The translations under genes were made by a program, and so were the position numbers. A DNA stretch of 64,000 bases from Fallopia convolvulus (Eukaryota; Streptophyta; Magnoliopsida; Caryophyllales; Polygonaceae), in assembly GCA_964016875.1 (NCBI GenBank), contig OZ024724.1, positions 30,403,786-30,467,785 on the forward strand. The letters run 5' to 3'. Below are positions 34,912 to 46,074 of the stretch, one piece after another. Numbering within the stretch: position 1 is the first letter of the stretch; every line of letters starts with the position of its first letter. Below the pieces are notes generated by a model. It saw only the letters and a list, made by a program, of their open reading frames with translations, was not told the origin of the DNA and searched no databases.

Positions 34912-36522
34912 TCAACGGTTCAGTGGAGGAAAGTAGTGCTCAAAGTTCCCCATGAAGTCGTACATCGTCCTCCAACGCTCAGCATCCTCCGTCTCTCTCT
35001 GACGCTGCCGCTCATCCTCCATCGACATGCGAGTAGAATAGACGGTTTCCCATCTATCCACCCTCCTATGAATGTGATCCGTCTGGAGGTGAAACTGCTG
35101 AATCCGTGCAGAAAGATCCTCGGCCCATGGTGGTGGTATACTCGATCCTGCGTACTCGGGCTGAGGAGGTGGTGGGTAGTGAGGTTGGAAATGGTCTTGG
35201 TACATCACCGGGTTGTAAAGCATTAGTCCATAAGCATGAGGGTCGACAGGAGCTGGTGGTGGGTCGACAGTGGCTCTCGGCGCCTCGTTAACGAAGCTGG
35301 GTGCCTCGTTAACTGTGTTGGGTTGTGGCTGGAAGTGGTCGTTAACGACCCTGGTGGGCTCGTCAACGAAGATGTGGCCTCCTAACACCTCCGTGTCCAT
35401 GTCTTCTTCTTCAAAGTTGAGCTCCTCAGTGCCGCCCTCGGTGTCGGCTTCTTCGGTGTCTTTGCCTACTACCTCGGTATTTTCTTGCTCATCTTCTTCT
35501 TCATATTCATCCACGTCGTCCCGCTCAAACCGGGTTTCACAAGGCCTAAGCGAGATCTCGTCCTCCGATTTTGGCTCCAAGGAATAGGGGTGTCCCGTCC
35601 ACACCTCGTACCAATTTGGTACATAGAGTAGCTCGTACATGTCGAGGGAAGGTATGACTAGTCGATCTTGAACCTTCACTTTGTACCCTCCCTCGGCTTG
35701 TGCGAAAATCCCGGAACTATACCAATAGTTCTTGTTGAGGAGTTGGGCGTGGGCCGGTGTGTAGCGGGTGAGATCAACTCCAAGATTCTTAGCCAAGAGG
35801 CTAACCAAATTGCCACACCACACCTCCTTGGACTTGGTGGACTTCTCGACATAGTAGAGCCATTCGTACCCCAAATTCAAGGGGTCGGGCTCCTCAAAGA
35901 GAATGGTGTGGAAGCAAGCGACCTCCGTCCTTGTAGACCGGTTCAACTCTCTCTTCGGCCAAAATGTTGCGGCGAGGACTCTCAAGATAATCCGGAAGAT
36001 GGGGTTGACTATGTTTGCCCCGGATAGCGCCACGGTGGAGGATTGAACCTCTCCGGTGATGTAGCTCCAAGTGCGGGTCACTCGGTAGTCCTTCAAGCTA
36101 TAATCTCTTGACGGGTTTGGGAGCTCCAAGATTGCATTGAACTCCGCCATGGTGAAGTCACGATCCTCGTTACCGAGCCGGAACCGAATACGTCCTGCCG
36201 AGGTCTTCGTCGAGAAGTTGGTCTCCAAAGTGGCCAAGAACTCGGATGTGAGGGCCGGGTAATGTGGCAAGTTCTCTTGCTTCAATAGGTGAGCGGCCCC
36301 AAGGATGATGAAGGCGTCCTTGACATCCGTGTAGATGCCCGTAGAGACGGCGCTAGACTTCGAGAACCATCGGGTGTAATGGTCCTTCTCCAAAAAATCC
36401 CGGTAGCGCCGTACTTGGCTCTGACTGCTCAAAATCACATCGTCCACTCAAGGTGGGGATGGAGACCTGTGGTTCCTTCTCTTCTTTTGGGCTCGGGTAG
36501 CGGGTCTGCTTGAACTAGCCAT
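34912..36522 (-). pseudogene. Element B ORF3 (Athila-type post-pol protein), one early stop
   Basis: The ATG at 36522 starts MASSSRPATRAQKKRRNHRS. A TGA near 36448 interrupts it; 36447-34912 is then open for 511 residues. Conserved blocks: HYPALTSEFLATLE, FRLGNEDRDFTMAEFNAILE, NPSRDYSLKDYRVTRTWSYI, GYEWLYYVEKSTKSKEVWC, NWYEVWTGH. An acidic stretch and a palindrome-encoded linker follow (VNEAPSFVNEAPRATVDPP), then a Pro-rich part and a charged tail ending FEHYFPPLNR. A basic N-terminus suggests nuclear or nucleic-acid contact (inference). The best copy of this protein in the A/B lineage. Confidence 0.8.
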
Positions 36523-36788
36523 GGATCCTACAAAATAATCGAAAGTTTTTCCAAGATAAGATCCACTGAAAAATAATAGGTACGAGACCCCATACTTGGT
36601 CTCAAAATTAACCTCGGAATTATTCGTAAACTACCCAATTGGGTTGTTCACGATTCTGGGCTCAGATCGATCAATGATGAAGTGCAGGGTCGTTAACGAG
36701 CCTGGGTGGGTCGTTAACGACCTACCGAGAGCAAAAAACCAGTATTTTCCAAAATTTATCTACCTCTAATTCAGCACAAATCAAGCAT

Positions 36789-38192
36789 TGATCGCTCGGG
36801 AATGCGAGGGTCTAGAGATACAATTTATAACCCGACCCCGTTGTAGCACGTGGTGGGTGTCGAACGCTCGGGAAATCTACTCGATTGAGGTGCCTAGACA
36901 CTAGAAAGCTGGAAAGGAGAACTTAAGACAAAGGAAAACAAAGAGAACAGTCGGGACCGACACAAGTGTCACGTCGGGCCCGATGTTGGCGACAAGAGGG
37001 AAGTCGGGACCGACGTAGAGCAAGTCGGGCCCGATGTAGCTGGGTTTTGTCGAACTCAAAGATTGAAAGTAGATCTTGGGCTTTTGGGTTCCTTCTCTAG
37101 TAGATTAAGGCTTTTCCACCCCAATTCAAGCAATAAGTGATGATCGGAATAGGATCGAGTGCTTTCGCCCTCGTTCCAACCACTTCTACACATCGATCCT
37201 TGGGGAAATCCCCTTCGAAGCAAGGTCTTGAGATGGACAAATGTTCACTTTCGCTACTTTGCCGATCACAAGGCTTAATTCCTTAATTTCGTAAGGAATT
37301 GTAGCTCTATGTAGAGTGGGTTCCTAGATCAAGCACTCAAGGCTATGGAATTGGGGTTTCTAGCCCAACCTAGCTAGAGTTTTCCCCCATAACCCAAGAT
37401 CAAGGAGATCTACTCCATATGGCAAACAAAGAAAGCAAACAAATCAAAAAGCAAAGCAATCAACATCATCAATCTCAAACCAAAGTCAAGTTTCATTCAC
37501 AAATCAAAAGCAATCCACAAACTCCAATCAAAGGTTTCCAAATCCACAAAACCAAAACAAGGAAAAGCTAATCTATCAACCAAACCTATCAAATCCCCTC
37601 CTCTAGGCCGATTCTCTCTCTTCTCCTTCTCCTCTCCTTTCTCCTTGCTCTCCAAGTATCCTCTTGAGAGTTTTTGAGGGTTGGTTCCTTGCTAAGTGTG
37701 TGGGAACCTCTTTCCAATTAGAAGACAAGAGAGCCTTTATTGATGAAGGGCAAAAGTGGTAGTTTACAATTTCGTGCCTTGGAGCCCAAGCAGTCAGCGA
37801 CCGACTCGGACCGACACGGAGCAACCTCGTACCCGACTTACTGGGCAAGTCGGTCCGAGGTCGAAAACATCATCTCGGCGGCGTTGGTTCCAACTCGATC
37901 CGGACCTCGTTCCACCTTCTTCTTGTTGGCTTTTCTCTTGTTCTTCTTCATGGCTTGCTCCTCTCTTTCCCTCTTAAGCTCGGGCCTTGCTCCATGTTCC
38001 GGTTCTCTTTCAAAACCACCCTTGATCCATGCCAAAACACCTACAAAACACATAAAACGCGCATAGTCTCCGAATCTCATAGAAATACGGGAACTAAGCT
38101 AAAAAGGAACAAAACACACAAGAAAAGGGGAAAAAGAAACATATTTACAAAGGAAATCATATATAAAAACACCACCAAATAAAGAGACATCA
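36789..38192 (-). repeat. 3' LTR of element C (left side, 1,404 bp)
   Basis: Pairs with 46075-47430 but has a 51-bp segment (about 36987-37037) missing from the other LTR, bounded by two copies of GTCGGGCCCGATGT. Palindromes TCGGGCCCGA at 36974 and 37025. The TATA position reads TCAATAAAGG on the minus strand instead of TATAAAGG. Confidence 0.95.
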
Positions 38193-39824
38193 AAATACCC
38201 CATACTTAAACTTGCTTGTCCTCAAGCAATAACAATGTAAGCAAGACCGAAACATAATCTTCAAGTAAAGCCTCGTATGAAAACACATTTAAGCACAAGT
38301 GATTGATATTCAAGCAAGATTACATCATCACACATGATTAAGTGTTCCAAGGAATAGAGTCAATGCAACTATGCCTCACTTTAGGGATATGTGAATGTGT
38401 ATCACTCATCATGTGTATGGGTATAGCAATGAACACTCAAGCTCAAAAATCATGCAAGTAAGGACTTTACTATTGAAGCTAATATCACCAAATCCTCCAC
38501 CTAGAGATGCCTAATACAAAGTACACAAAGAATTTCGAACTTTGCTCAATGGAGGTCCTCAAAGAGGTTCCATTCGGCCGGGTTGTAATGGGGCTTTTGG
38601 TATTTCTCAAGGTGGGAATTATTTGGTCTTGTGGTGCTTACAATGGGGATTGAACAACCTAAACTCTCACCAACTTCACCAAAATTCCACAATCAATTTC
38701 ACACTCATCCAAAAGACTTAACATTTTTCCTTTCAACCCAAAATTTCAATTAACATTCCACTTCATCTTTGCTCTTAGGCTTTTTGTTGGATTTTCCACA
38801 CTTTCTACACTGGACCGACTTTCTTATGACATCGGGCCCGATGTGGTTTGTAACTCGGTCGAACCTTTTTCTTCACTTAAGCTCTTTACCTTCATTCCAC
38901 TTTCCATTTCCAACATTTTCTTTCTTTCTTTCTTTCTTTCTTCTTCTTTTTTTTTCATTTTCTTTTTTCACAACAAAGATGCACTACCCACATGATTCAT
39001 AACACCATTCTTTGCCCTTAAACCAAAGAGAATCTCAACTCTTCAAATACAATCCAAACCTCTCTTCTAAAGTCCAATCCCATAAGGGTCAAGTCATATA
39101 AGGCTAGGAATAATATTTTTGAGGAGTTTCAAACAAAGTCCTAGGCTAAAACGGGGCTACAAACAAAGGATTCACTTCATGGTAGGATATGGAACATTTA
39201 TCTGACTAAAAGAATCAAAGTTCAAAATCAATGTGACAATGCTAGGACAAATCTCATGACGGTCTTGGAAAATAGATAAACACCGCAATAGCAAGTTTTA
39301 TGAAGCATGCATGAGCTAATCACACAAGAAACATGAGGGATATGCAAATATGAACAAGCATCCCTAAAATGGCCAAAAATCAATCTCACAAGGGTCACTC
39401 ATACTTAGTTGCATAAGAACTCATCCTAGAACTCACATGTTCAATAAAACAAGCAAGATATCATGATCACATCAAAAGCAACATCTTTTTAGAGGCTAAA
39501 CCATCCAAAAATATGCAAAGGAATTTACATGCTCACATCATCATTAGCTTTCATTTGGCAATCTAAGATGGGAATTTCTAGTCCAAAAACTACAAAACAC
39601 AAAATCTTTTTGTTGTTTTCAACACAATTTTTCAAATTTTTATGGATTTTTGCAAAAATTTCTCTAAAACCAAAAACAAAGACTCATCCATTCAAAACCA
39701 ACTCAATCATCCATGTCGTTCCACAAACCAAGAAACAAACATCCCAAACACAAACTAGAAACCGAAAACCAAATATCCTCAAAATAACAAACACACACAA
39801 GCAAGTGAAATCATGAGCACACTT
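38193..39824 (-). other. Element C 3' untranslated region and polypurine tract
   Basis: Non-coding. Conserved block at 38568-38596, palindrome at 38832, a short TTTC microsatellite near 38922-38942, and the polypurine tract at 38193-38210 beside the LTR. Confidence 0.7.
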
Positions 39825-39864
39825 ACCCCCACCCCATACTTAAAATTTTGATGTCCCCATCAAA
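39825..39864 (-). other. Covarying hairpin and polypurine motif after ORF3 (element C)
   Basis: On the minus strand TTTGATG-GGGA-CATCAAA (39864-39847), then AAGTATGGGGTGGGGG. The stem sequence differs from A and B throughout while pairing and the GGGA loop are kept. Confidence 0.75.
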
Positions 39865-39945
39865 CAAGGAAACCAAAACTTAAAAGCAAGAGAGAAGAGT
39901 GCAAAGAGCTCACAATTTCTTTATTCTTCAATGGCATGTCTAGAA

Positions 39946-41731
39946 TCACTCGAAGGGGTTATCACGCCTACGTCCTCTTTGGAGTCTCGCTTGCCACTCC
40001 CTCTCGTACACTTGCTCTTGGTGGAAGTCTTGTGGTGGTGGTTGGAGTTGAGGATCCGGGCGCTTCCATTGGTCCTCACGGGAAGGGAAGTTCCCGCTCA
40101 TCCATGTGTTGAAGCTATCTTGGACCCGCCACCTTTGGTCTTCCACCTCTCTAAGCTCCTCCACCTCTCGCCTAGTGTAGCCGAGGGTTCGGTTCATCTC
40201 TTCTTGGCTAGTTTGGAAAGCACCTTGTTGTTGAAGCAATTGTTGTTGTTGTTGGTACATGTATTGTTGTTGAAGATTCACTTGATGGACCTCTTGAAGA
40301 ACATTTTCTTGTTGAAGTTGAAGATGGGCCATTTGGTTGGCCAAGAAGGACATGTCCACCGTTTGTTGTCGCTTGGGAAACACCATTCCCGGACCATACC
40401 ATTGGGCGTAGCCTTCATAACCTCCACCTTGAGCTCGTTCTTGCCTTGCACCACTCCCCTCTCCATGCTCATAGTGCCTCGGGACCTCATTACCATAGAA
40501 GGAACCGGACCGACTTTGAGGGAAGTCGGACCCGACGCCATGTGTACCTCGGTCCGCCAATGTTGGAGCTTGGTGCGTGGCTCGGAGGTTGGCCATCAAG
40601 CTTTGGAAGCGCTCATCTTCTTCATTTTGCTCTTGATCGACGTCCATGTCTTCCCCACGAGGTGCAAACACAAAGTTATCTTGGTCGAAATCCGGTGAAG
40701 ATGGAGGGGAAGTAAACCGAATGTGTTGAGGTTGTTGTCGCCGCCCCTCTCTTGCACCTTCGGGGTCACCAAATGAGTGTGGCTTTGCCGGCCCACACTT
40801 GGTACCAATTGTGATACCGAGAAAGATCATAGAGGTTATGCATCAACCGGATCGACACACCATCATAGTTCGAGTGAGGGGCCAAAGAAATCATGTAAAG
40901 CTTCTCCTTGATGATGTTGGCCTTCTTGAAATACTTCATGTTCATATACTCAACACCATTCGGAGCCGGAGAATACTTGTTAAGGTCGACTCCTAGACGC
41001 ACGGCTAGCCTTGCTATCATCCCGCCGAAGTAGATCCAAGAGGAGCTTTGGAAGTCTCGCACCATCTTGACCCACTCCCATGCAAGGTTCATGGGCTTCT
41101 CGGTGTGGAAGAACATCTCATGTAGCAACATAATCTCTTCCTTCATCGGCTTGCTCAACTCATGACGAGCATAGATTGCACATCCCAAAATTCGCACCAT
41201 GACCCGAAAAAGAGGGCTAGCAATCTCGGTTGTGGTGGCGCCCTTTCTCATCTCGCTCTTCCCGTCCACATGCCGCCACACTTGGTTCACCTTCTCATTG
41301 TTGACGCCGGTCTCTTCTCTTGGGCATGGAAACCCGAAGTAGGTAGCCAAGTCCCTAAGAGAGAGATTGTGGTCCTCATTGCCCAATTGGAAAGTGATCG
41401 CCCCTTCCTCATCCTCCATATTATCATAAGTGCGTTCAAAAGTGGCCATGAATTCCGAGGTGAGGGCGGGATAGTGGGTGTTGTCCCACCTTAGCATTCC
41501 ATTGAGACCGATGTGGGAGTAGCACCTTGGAAGAGCTTGATCCATGTCCATCTTCCTCACGGTTTCCCAATCAAGCCACCTTGTGTGATGCTCAAGCGCC
41601 ATATACCTTGCATAACTCTCAACTTTCTCATCATCCTCCAAGTAAAAATCATCCAACTTTGGCTCTTTCCTTGACTTCTTGGACTTCTTCTTCGGCCTTT
41701 CCGCATGAGATGATGAAGCTCTAGTCTCCAT
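39946..41731 (-). pseudogene. Element C ORF3 (Athila-type post-pol protein), one frameshift
   Basis: The ATG at 41731 begins METRASSSHAERPKKKSKKS, parallel to MASSSRPATRAQKKRRN in B. Shared blocks: HYPALTSEFMATFE, FQLGNEDHNLSLRDLATYFG, ASPLFRVMVRILG, RLAVRLGVDLNKYSP, HNWYQVWAG. A frameshift near 40790 switches to the frame 40830-39946, which carries a Q-rich stretch (LQLQQENVLQEVHQVNLQQQ) and a charged end. Total about 595 residues. No signal peptide or membrane span is apparent. Sequence is far more diverged from B than the gag domain is. Confidence 0.78.
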
Positions 41732-42890
41732 GGTACCTACACACATCCAACCAAACAAAAGGGTCCAAGATAAACTCCATACAACTCAACAAAAGCACTC
41801 ATCAACACACAACAACACATCAACACAAGGGAACCCCATACTTAGTCTCTAAACACACATGCATCACAATCCAACATGAATCATCATGGATATGTTCTAA
41901 CAATGGCTAAGCAAATGATCATACTACATCATGATTAAGCTATAGCCAACAATGAAACACATGAATCCACATGATATCACAAGAAGAGAGCAAAAGCAAC
42001 ATGGATCGACTTCCAACCTATGTCGGGCCCGACACATCCTCAACCTCGGTCCGACTTGATGGACTGACTTCCACAACTCGGGCCCGACTTACCTGGGCAC
42101 GTCGATCTCGACCTAGTTCATGCTTCGACTCTAACCTCAAATCAACCCAAATCACTCTATCATGCAATTAAATTTCAAATTCAACCATCAAATATCCCTA
42201 ATCGAAGTTCTAAATGGATCCAAGCATGCATAAACAACTTTAAAGCTCAATTTCACAAATCATGCAAATACACCATTGATGCTCAAGCTCAAACTCTCAA
42301 TCAAACATGGCATTACTCAATCTATGCAATGAAAGCACAAAATCTCCAAGGAAATAGGTAGAGATCGAGTAACACATACCGGATTTGAAGAGTATTGAAC
42401 TTTTAAACAAACAATCTACTTAGAACTCAAACTTTCTCAACCTAGATCGAGATGGGGGATGAAGAACGAGATTGAACTCGAAATTTCTACTTGGAATCGG
42501 GCTAGGGAGGCCTTTTCGTGATCGGATCGAGGTGAAGAAAGGGAGGATGGAGGATCGAGTATGGTGAGAGGAGGGGGCCGATTTTGAGAGTGTGAGGGAG
42601 ATGGGTTGTATTTTGGGAATGGTGGTTAATATGAAGATGGTAGGTAGGTGGGGGATGGTATTTAATGAGCGACGTACCTGTGTCGGGCCCGACTTACCTG
42701 GGCTCGATGTGGGGTGTTCGGGTCACCAATATTACTCCATCCTCTTGCAACTTCTTTCTCCATCAAATCCTACATAACCTTGAAGAATACACAACACCAA
42801 AGATCCACAAAACACTAGATAGAGATTGGTTAGAGAAAAGCTAGGCTAAACTAAGAAAAATCAAACTAAAATTGCGAAAAGAAGGCTACT
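41732..42890 (-). other. Element C pol-ORF3 spacer
   Basis: Non-coding, about 1.16 kb, close to the length in A and B. Palindromes TCGGGCCCGA at 42023, 42078 and 42683, with degenerate partners (TCGGTCCGA near 42045, TCGATCTCGA near 42098). Confidence 0.65.
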
Positions 42891-42920
42891 AGCTCGGGTT
42901 GCCTCCCGAGAAGCGCTTGT
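42891..42920 (-). other. Post-pol hairpin of element C
   Basis: On the minus strand AAGCGCTT then CTCGGG-AGGCAA-CCCGAG (42910-42893): a 6-bp stem with the same AGGCAA loop as B, where the stem is CGGG/CCCG. Confidence 0.75.
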
Positions 42921-42954
42921 TTAGAGTCACTAGCTTGACTTCCTAACCTCAACC

Positions 42955-44240
42955 TCAAGGCGGGTGAAACACGGTGAATTGATCGCCATTGTTGTGCCCA
43001 TTCCCATTGCCCTCATACCCATAAAACCACCAACGATGGTCTATATAGGCATGGCTCTCCGATCTCGGGCCTCTCTCATCATACTCCTCCAACGAATGAG
43101 ATTTCTCCTCCTTACTTGCTCCATCATGTTCCTCTTTTCCTACACCAAAGTTATCCAAAGAATTCCTAGTAGATTCTACCAATTCATCTTTCAAGTCACT
43201 AAGGCAAATGTAGGAGTCTCCTAAGTCATCTTTCAAATCACTTAAACAAATGTAGGAATCAAAAGTTTGGAAAGAATTGTGGTCATCACCAATATCAAAA
43301 GGATATAAGTAAGGATACTCTTCATTTCTCCTTGGGCTAGAATTGATCCTTGACTCATCTTGTTCCTCAAATTGCTCCAACAACTCCCTTGCTTGTATTT
43401 GTTCTTTGAACCCTTCATCACTTCTCAACACAATGACCTCTCTAGCAACTTCCACTTCTTCTCTTTTTCTCTTGGCACTCTCTTCAAGTTTGAGGATAGC
43501 CAAGGCGTCCGGCTCATTCAAAGCCTTGTTGAAGTGAAAATCGACCTTTTCTTCACCAATCTCAAAGGAAACTTTGCCGTTTTTGACATCAAACCTTTCC
43601 CCTGCCGTAGCTAAGAATGGTCTTCCTAAGATTATTGGGACCAAAGGGTCCTCGTGCATGTCCAAGATCACGAAATCATCGGGAACAAAGTACTTTCCAA
43701 CTCGTACCGGCACGTCATCCAATATTCCCTTTGCCTTGATGATGGAACCGTCGGCCATAGTTAGGGACATATCGACCGGCTCAATTTCACCTAAATTTGC
43801 CCTTCTCCAAATACTAGGGGGCATCACCGAAACACTTGCCCCAAGGTCACATAAGGCTTGGAAGTTTTGAGACCCCACACCAATAGTGATAGCACGACCG
43901 GGATCTCCTAGCTTTTGCGGTAACTCCAAGGTCTTGACCTCATCTTGCATTTCAACTATGGACCTCTTCTTGCTCAAAATCTCCTTTAAAAACTTAGCAT
44001 AGGATGGCATCTCGCTCAATGCATCGGTGAACGGGATAGAGATGTTCAAACCTTGCAAGAGTTTGAGGAACCTCTTGAACTTGTTCTCAACATCTTTCGG
44101 CTTCTTCGAGGGATATGGAAGAGTTGTTGCACCTTGAATCTTGCTTGGATCAACCTCCTTGGACTTCCCCAGTTCACTTGCAACATTTCCTGGTTGGACC
44201 GACTTAGGCACCACATCGGGCTCGATGTCGTGTATCACGG
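42955..44240 (-). CDS. Element C aspartic protease region
   Basis: It lies in a different frame from gag, with the change at about 44210-44240 (IEPDVVPKSVQPGN). A one-base indel or a frameshift site is possible; A keeps gag and protease in one frame. The protease-region start is NKFKRFLKLLQGLNISIPFT; active site CDLGASVSVMP near 43820-43850; MADGSIIKAKG; LVPIILGRPFLATAG. The C-terminal extension contains a tandem repeat DSYICLSDLKDDLG / DSYICLSDLKDELV (about 43190-43260) and ends before the hairpin. No RT follows. Confidence 0.85.
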
Positions 44241-45922
44241 TCCTGGGGTAGAGTAGTCGGATCGACATCTGGGTACGTCGGGCCCGACTTACTCTCAACC
44301 TCGGTCCGGGGCAGAGGAGTTGATCTTCCTGTTGGATCGACTTCAGGGAACCTCGGACCCGACTTGCTGGGTAAGTCGGTCCGGCCCTCTTCATTCTTCT
44401 TAGGCATGTGTGGCTCGGGTAGGTTTCGGCCACTTATCAATCCAATTGCCCGGACTTCATTTTGATTGTTTTGAGCTCGGGGGTTCTCCTCGGGTCGGCC
44501 CGGAAGTCTCCCATTCTCTCTCGGGGCTTGAGTTGCAATTTGGGCAAATTGATTGTCGACTTGCCTCCTCCATGCACCAAACTCATTGAATTGGGTCCTC
44601 ATCTCCTTGAACCCATCCCTCATCTCTTGAGCGAATGATTGTAGCTCATTGAATAACGGTGGCCTATATGGTGGTGGTTGCGGCGCCCTTGGCTCGTTTT
44701 GGTTGAAGTTGTTGTTGTAGCCTTGAGCTTGACCGTTGTTCCACCGGCCATTACCACCATTGTTGAAGTTGCCTCTTCCACTGAAATTTCCTCGAACATA
44801 GTTTGCCTCTTCAATTTGCTCGGCCAAGCGCACTTGGCTCGCATTCGGACAAACTTGTGTAGCATGTGCAAAGGATCCACACTCCTCACAAGCTCTAGCA
44901 TTTTGCTTGTAGTAGTGGACTTGCCTCTTAAGCTTGCTCACTTCACCTTCAAGGAATTGGAGCTTCACATCCTTGTCAATGTCTTCTCCCCTTGGATCAT
45001 ATAACTTCCTTGCACCTTCACCTTGAACTTTCACCTCTTTGCTAGCTTGACTCACCCCATACATGGCCTCATAATCGGATAGCTTGTCAAGTAGCTCCCA
45101 AGCTTGATCCGGTGTCAATTCTATGAACCCACAATCGGTGTGGAGATTGAGCTTGTCCTTCGTTGCCGGATTGATGCCTTGGAAAAAGATGTCTTGGAGC
45201 ACATATGATTGTTGGCCATGAGTAGGACATTGGCGCAACATCTCCTTGAAACGGTCCCATGCTTCTAAGAGAGGCTCATTCGGACCTTGTTGAAAGCTTG
45301 CAATTTTCCTTCTTAGCTCGGTTGTCTTTGAGGGCGGGAAGAACTTCATCAAGAAAGCATCATGGAGTACCTTCCAAGTTGTGATTGACCTAGGGGTTTG
45401 GCTCTCGAGCCAATGTGTGGCCTTACCCCCAAGTGACCACTTGAACGCCTTTAGAAGCACATACTCCATTGTCTCCTCGTCGGCAGAGATCGTCTCACAC
45501 ATGTCCACAAAGCGTTTGACGTGCTCTATGGGACACTCATGTGGACGGCCCTCGAATTGATCACGCTTGATGAGGGAGATGAATTGCGTCTTGATCTCAA
45601 AATTCTTGGCAACTTCGGGAAGCACAATAACCAGTTCGGGTACCCTCAACACCGGATGCATGTATTGGCGTGCATTCCGGGGTAGAGCGTTGAGTTGAGC
45701 CTCGGCCCTCATCCGTTGCTCCCGTTCTCTTCTTGCCACCGCCTCTTGATTGTCCTTCTCAAGTTGCAATCTATCCATTTCGGCCCTAAGTCGAGCCAAC
45801 TCCTCTTCACCATGGAGAGCTTGATTCTCCATCCTTTTCCTTCTTCGGGCTTCTTTGAGAATACTTTCCGGATCACTCACAAACTCAAGCTCAAGTGTTC
45901 CTTGGGAGGAACGAGCTAGCAT
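44204..45922 (-). CDS. Element C gag polyprotein
   Basis: An open frame of 572 residues from MLARSS at 45922 (an upstream ATG at 45970 adds 16 hydrophobic residues and is less likely, since relatives start at the equivalent site). A charged coiled-coil N-terminus (about 22-78) is followed by the Retrotrans_gag domain (about 118-255: QFISLIKRDQFEGRPHECP to MLRQCPTHGQ) and the CCHC knuckle CEECGSFAHATQVC (345-358). A Gly/Asn-rich stretch and a linker with SGPRFPEVDP and SGPTYPDVDP follow, the latter coded by the palindromes. The frame ends by running out of phase with the protease at about 44210. It could still make particles. Confidence 0.88.
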   Translation of the reverse strand: MLARSSQGTLELEFVSDPESILKEARRRKRMENQALHGEEELARLRAEMDRLQLEKDNQEAVARREREQRMRAEAQLNALPRNARQYMHPVLRVPELVIVLPEVAKNFEIKTQFISLIKRDQFEGRPHECPIEHVKRFVDMCETISADEETMEYVLLKAFKWSLGGKATHWLESQTPRSITTWKVLHDAFLMKFFPPSKTTELRRKIASFQQGPNEPLLEAWDRFKEMLRQCPTHGQQSYVLQDIFFQGINPATKDKLNLHTDCGFIELTPDQAWELLDKLSDYEAMYGVSQASKEVKVQGEGARKLYDPRGEDIDKDVKLQFLEGEVSKLKRQVHYYKQNARACEECGSFAHATQVCPNASQVRLAEQIEEANYVRGNFSGRGNFNNGGNGRWNNGQAQGYNNNFNQNEPRAPQPPPYRPPLFNELQSFAQEMRDGFKEMRTQFNEFGAWRRQVDNQFAQIATQAPRENGRLPGRPEENPRAQNNQNEVRAIGLISGRNLPEPHMPKKNEEGRTDLPSKSGPRFPEVDPTGRSTPLPRTEVESKSGPTYPDVDPTTLPQDRDTRHRARCGA

Positions 45923-46050
45923 ACACCTACGAAACAAAGACACAAACCAAAACAAATAAAAAAAAAACAAAGGGTTTGGGCTATTCCCTCACCCAAATCA
46001 CTACCAAAACACAAGAAACTCACCAAATTGGCACTCAATGCACTTAGAAT

Positions 46051-46068
46051 TCCCCGGCAACGGCGCCA
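46051..46068 (-). promoter_or_regulatory. Primer binding site of element C
   Basis: On the minus strand TGGCGCCGTTGCCGGGGA, a perfect tRNA-Asp-type site, six bases from the LTR. Confidence 0.92.
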
Positions 46069-46074
46069 ATCTTT

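Noticed and set aside
35270..35587. Ser-rich plus-strand ORF and similar ones at 35668-36027
   Set aside because: Antisense of the acidic part of element B ORF3.
38769..39002. Phe-rich small ORFs in 3' UTRs (also 56948-57232, 37740-38066, 46978-47304)
   Set aside because: They lie in untranslated regions or LTRs, follow pyrimidine-rich tracts and are not conserved between the elements as proteins.
39931..40698. 255-aa plus-strand Leu-rich ORF
   Set aside because: It is the antisense shadow of the Q-rich and charged end of element C ORF3.
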